Assembly: GCA_964434425.1 (NCBI GenBank)
Contig: CAYSVH010000002.1
Span: 124,001 to 188,000 of the forward strand
Source of the DNA: CALMEC01 sp964434425
GTDB lineage: Bacteria; Actinomycetota; Thermoleophilia; Miltoncostaeales; Miltoncostaeaceae
Direction: 5' to 3'
Length of the DNA: 64,000 bases
Below are positions 63,754 through 64,000 of the stretch, in pieces. Numbering within the stretch: the stretch's first letter is position 1; each line of letters begins with the position of its first letter. The notes below the pieces were generated by a model. That model was not told the origin of the DNA. It did not search any database and saw only the letters and a program-made list of their open reading frames with translations. Both the position numbers and the translations under genes were made by a program.

Positions 63754-64000
63754 ACGCTGGGCCTGCGTGATCGGGGTGGCGGTGCTCGCGCTCGCCGGCT
63801 GCGGTGGCGACTCGTCCGACGACACCACCACGACGACGGATCGCGATCCCCCTGCCGCGGAGCGCATCGTCGAGGTCGTGAACGGCGACACCGACGCCCG
63901 CATCACCCAGGCCATCGTCGCCCCGGTGTTCCCGAACGCGTCCGAGCCCGGCCAGGTGATCCCGTTCACGGACGGCGGTTTCCCGCTTCCGGGCGACGCG
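63737..64000 (+). CDS. N-terminal part of a lipoprotein, cut by window edge
   Basis: 88 codons run to the edge. KPIAERWACVIGVAVLALAG before Cys is a full lipoprotein signal (lipobox ALAGC near residue 22), followed by a Thr/Asp-rich linker. The best start is CTG 63737, with GGAAGGGA about 7 nt upstream; GTG 63767 would remove the signal's charged part. It overlaps the Wzz-like gene by 17 bp. The function is unknown from this part. Confidence 0.65.
   Translation, partial: MKPIAERWACVIGVAVLALAGCGGDSSDDTTTTTDRDPPAAERIVEVVNGDTDARITQAIVAPVFPNASEPGQVIPFTDGGFPLPGDA

Overview
The window is about 64 kb of very GC-rich bacterial DNA with dense, often overlapping genes (ATGA, GTGA and TTGA junctions) and many GTG/TTG starts. 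An F420-type Ddn-family reductase, a SpoIID-domain secreted protein, a GerMN/L,D-transpeptidase fusion, class A PBP, DUF2079 and LPG-synthase-type membrane proteins and CsoR/DUF302 proteins point to Actinomycetota. My best guess is the class Thermoleophilia, but this is inference from gene content, with no marker RNA in the window.

Layout. 0-5 kb: the tail of an unidentified protein, a decayed DUF1345 gene, ccdA, a UDP-GlcNAc 2-epimerase and threonine synthase. 5.3-8.4 kb: a WbpA/WbpB/WbpD-like set for a diacetamido-uronic acid sugar nucleotide. 8.5-11.8 kb: a VapBC pair, a SpoIID protein, a divergent MBL-fold protein and a Ddn-type protein. 11.8-15.3 kb: the rhamnose operon rmlA-C-D-B on the minus strand. 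15.5-22.4 kb: HAD phosphatase, DUF302, and an operon of three MFS exporters ending in a membrane-anchored glycosidase-like protein. 22.5-24.1 kb: an island of palindromic and tandem repeats around one orphan membrane protein. 24.1-26 kb: trxB-trxA-FmdB-CsoR operon. 26-44 kb: mostly cell-envelope genes (PBP, polytopic membrane proteins, flippase-like/LPG-type protein, L,D-transpeptidase, GT2, degenerate M28 protein, TetR, otsA). 44-45.6 kb: a lipoprotein, a strong terminator and a second repeat array. 45.6-64 kb: an exopolysaccharide locus with secreted glycosidase-like and FlgD-like proteins, a methyltransferase, two O-antigen-ligase/polymerase proteins, four GT4 glycosyltransferases, a phosphoglycosyl transferase, an ATP-grasp enzyme, a Wzz-like protein and a lipoprotein cut by the window edge. 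A PAS-GAF-GGDEF-HD-GYP regulator sits inside it on the opposite strand.

How it fits together. Sugar-nucleotide supply (rml genes, Wbp-like genes, epimerase), assembly (PGT, GT4s), polymerisation (two Wzy/WaaL-like proteins, Wzz-like protein) and a possible c-di-GMP input form a spread-out surface-polysaccharide system. No Wzx flippase and no WbpE-type aminotransferase are seen here.

The most notable points are: (1) a shared 16-bp palindrome ATACCC-N4-GGGTAT before both the trxB operon and the distant DUF302 gene, together with a CsoR-family regulator that keeps Cys36 and Cys65 but has Gln at the usual His61 position, suggesting a thiol/persulfide-sensing regulon rather than copper sensing; (2) a family of about 138-bp modular repeats, each able to fold into two hairpins, in tandem arrays and bracketing one gene as inverted copies; (3) up to four genes that appear to start with CTG; (4) several enzyme-like proteins that have lost catalytic residues.
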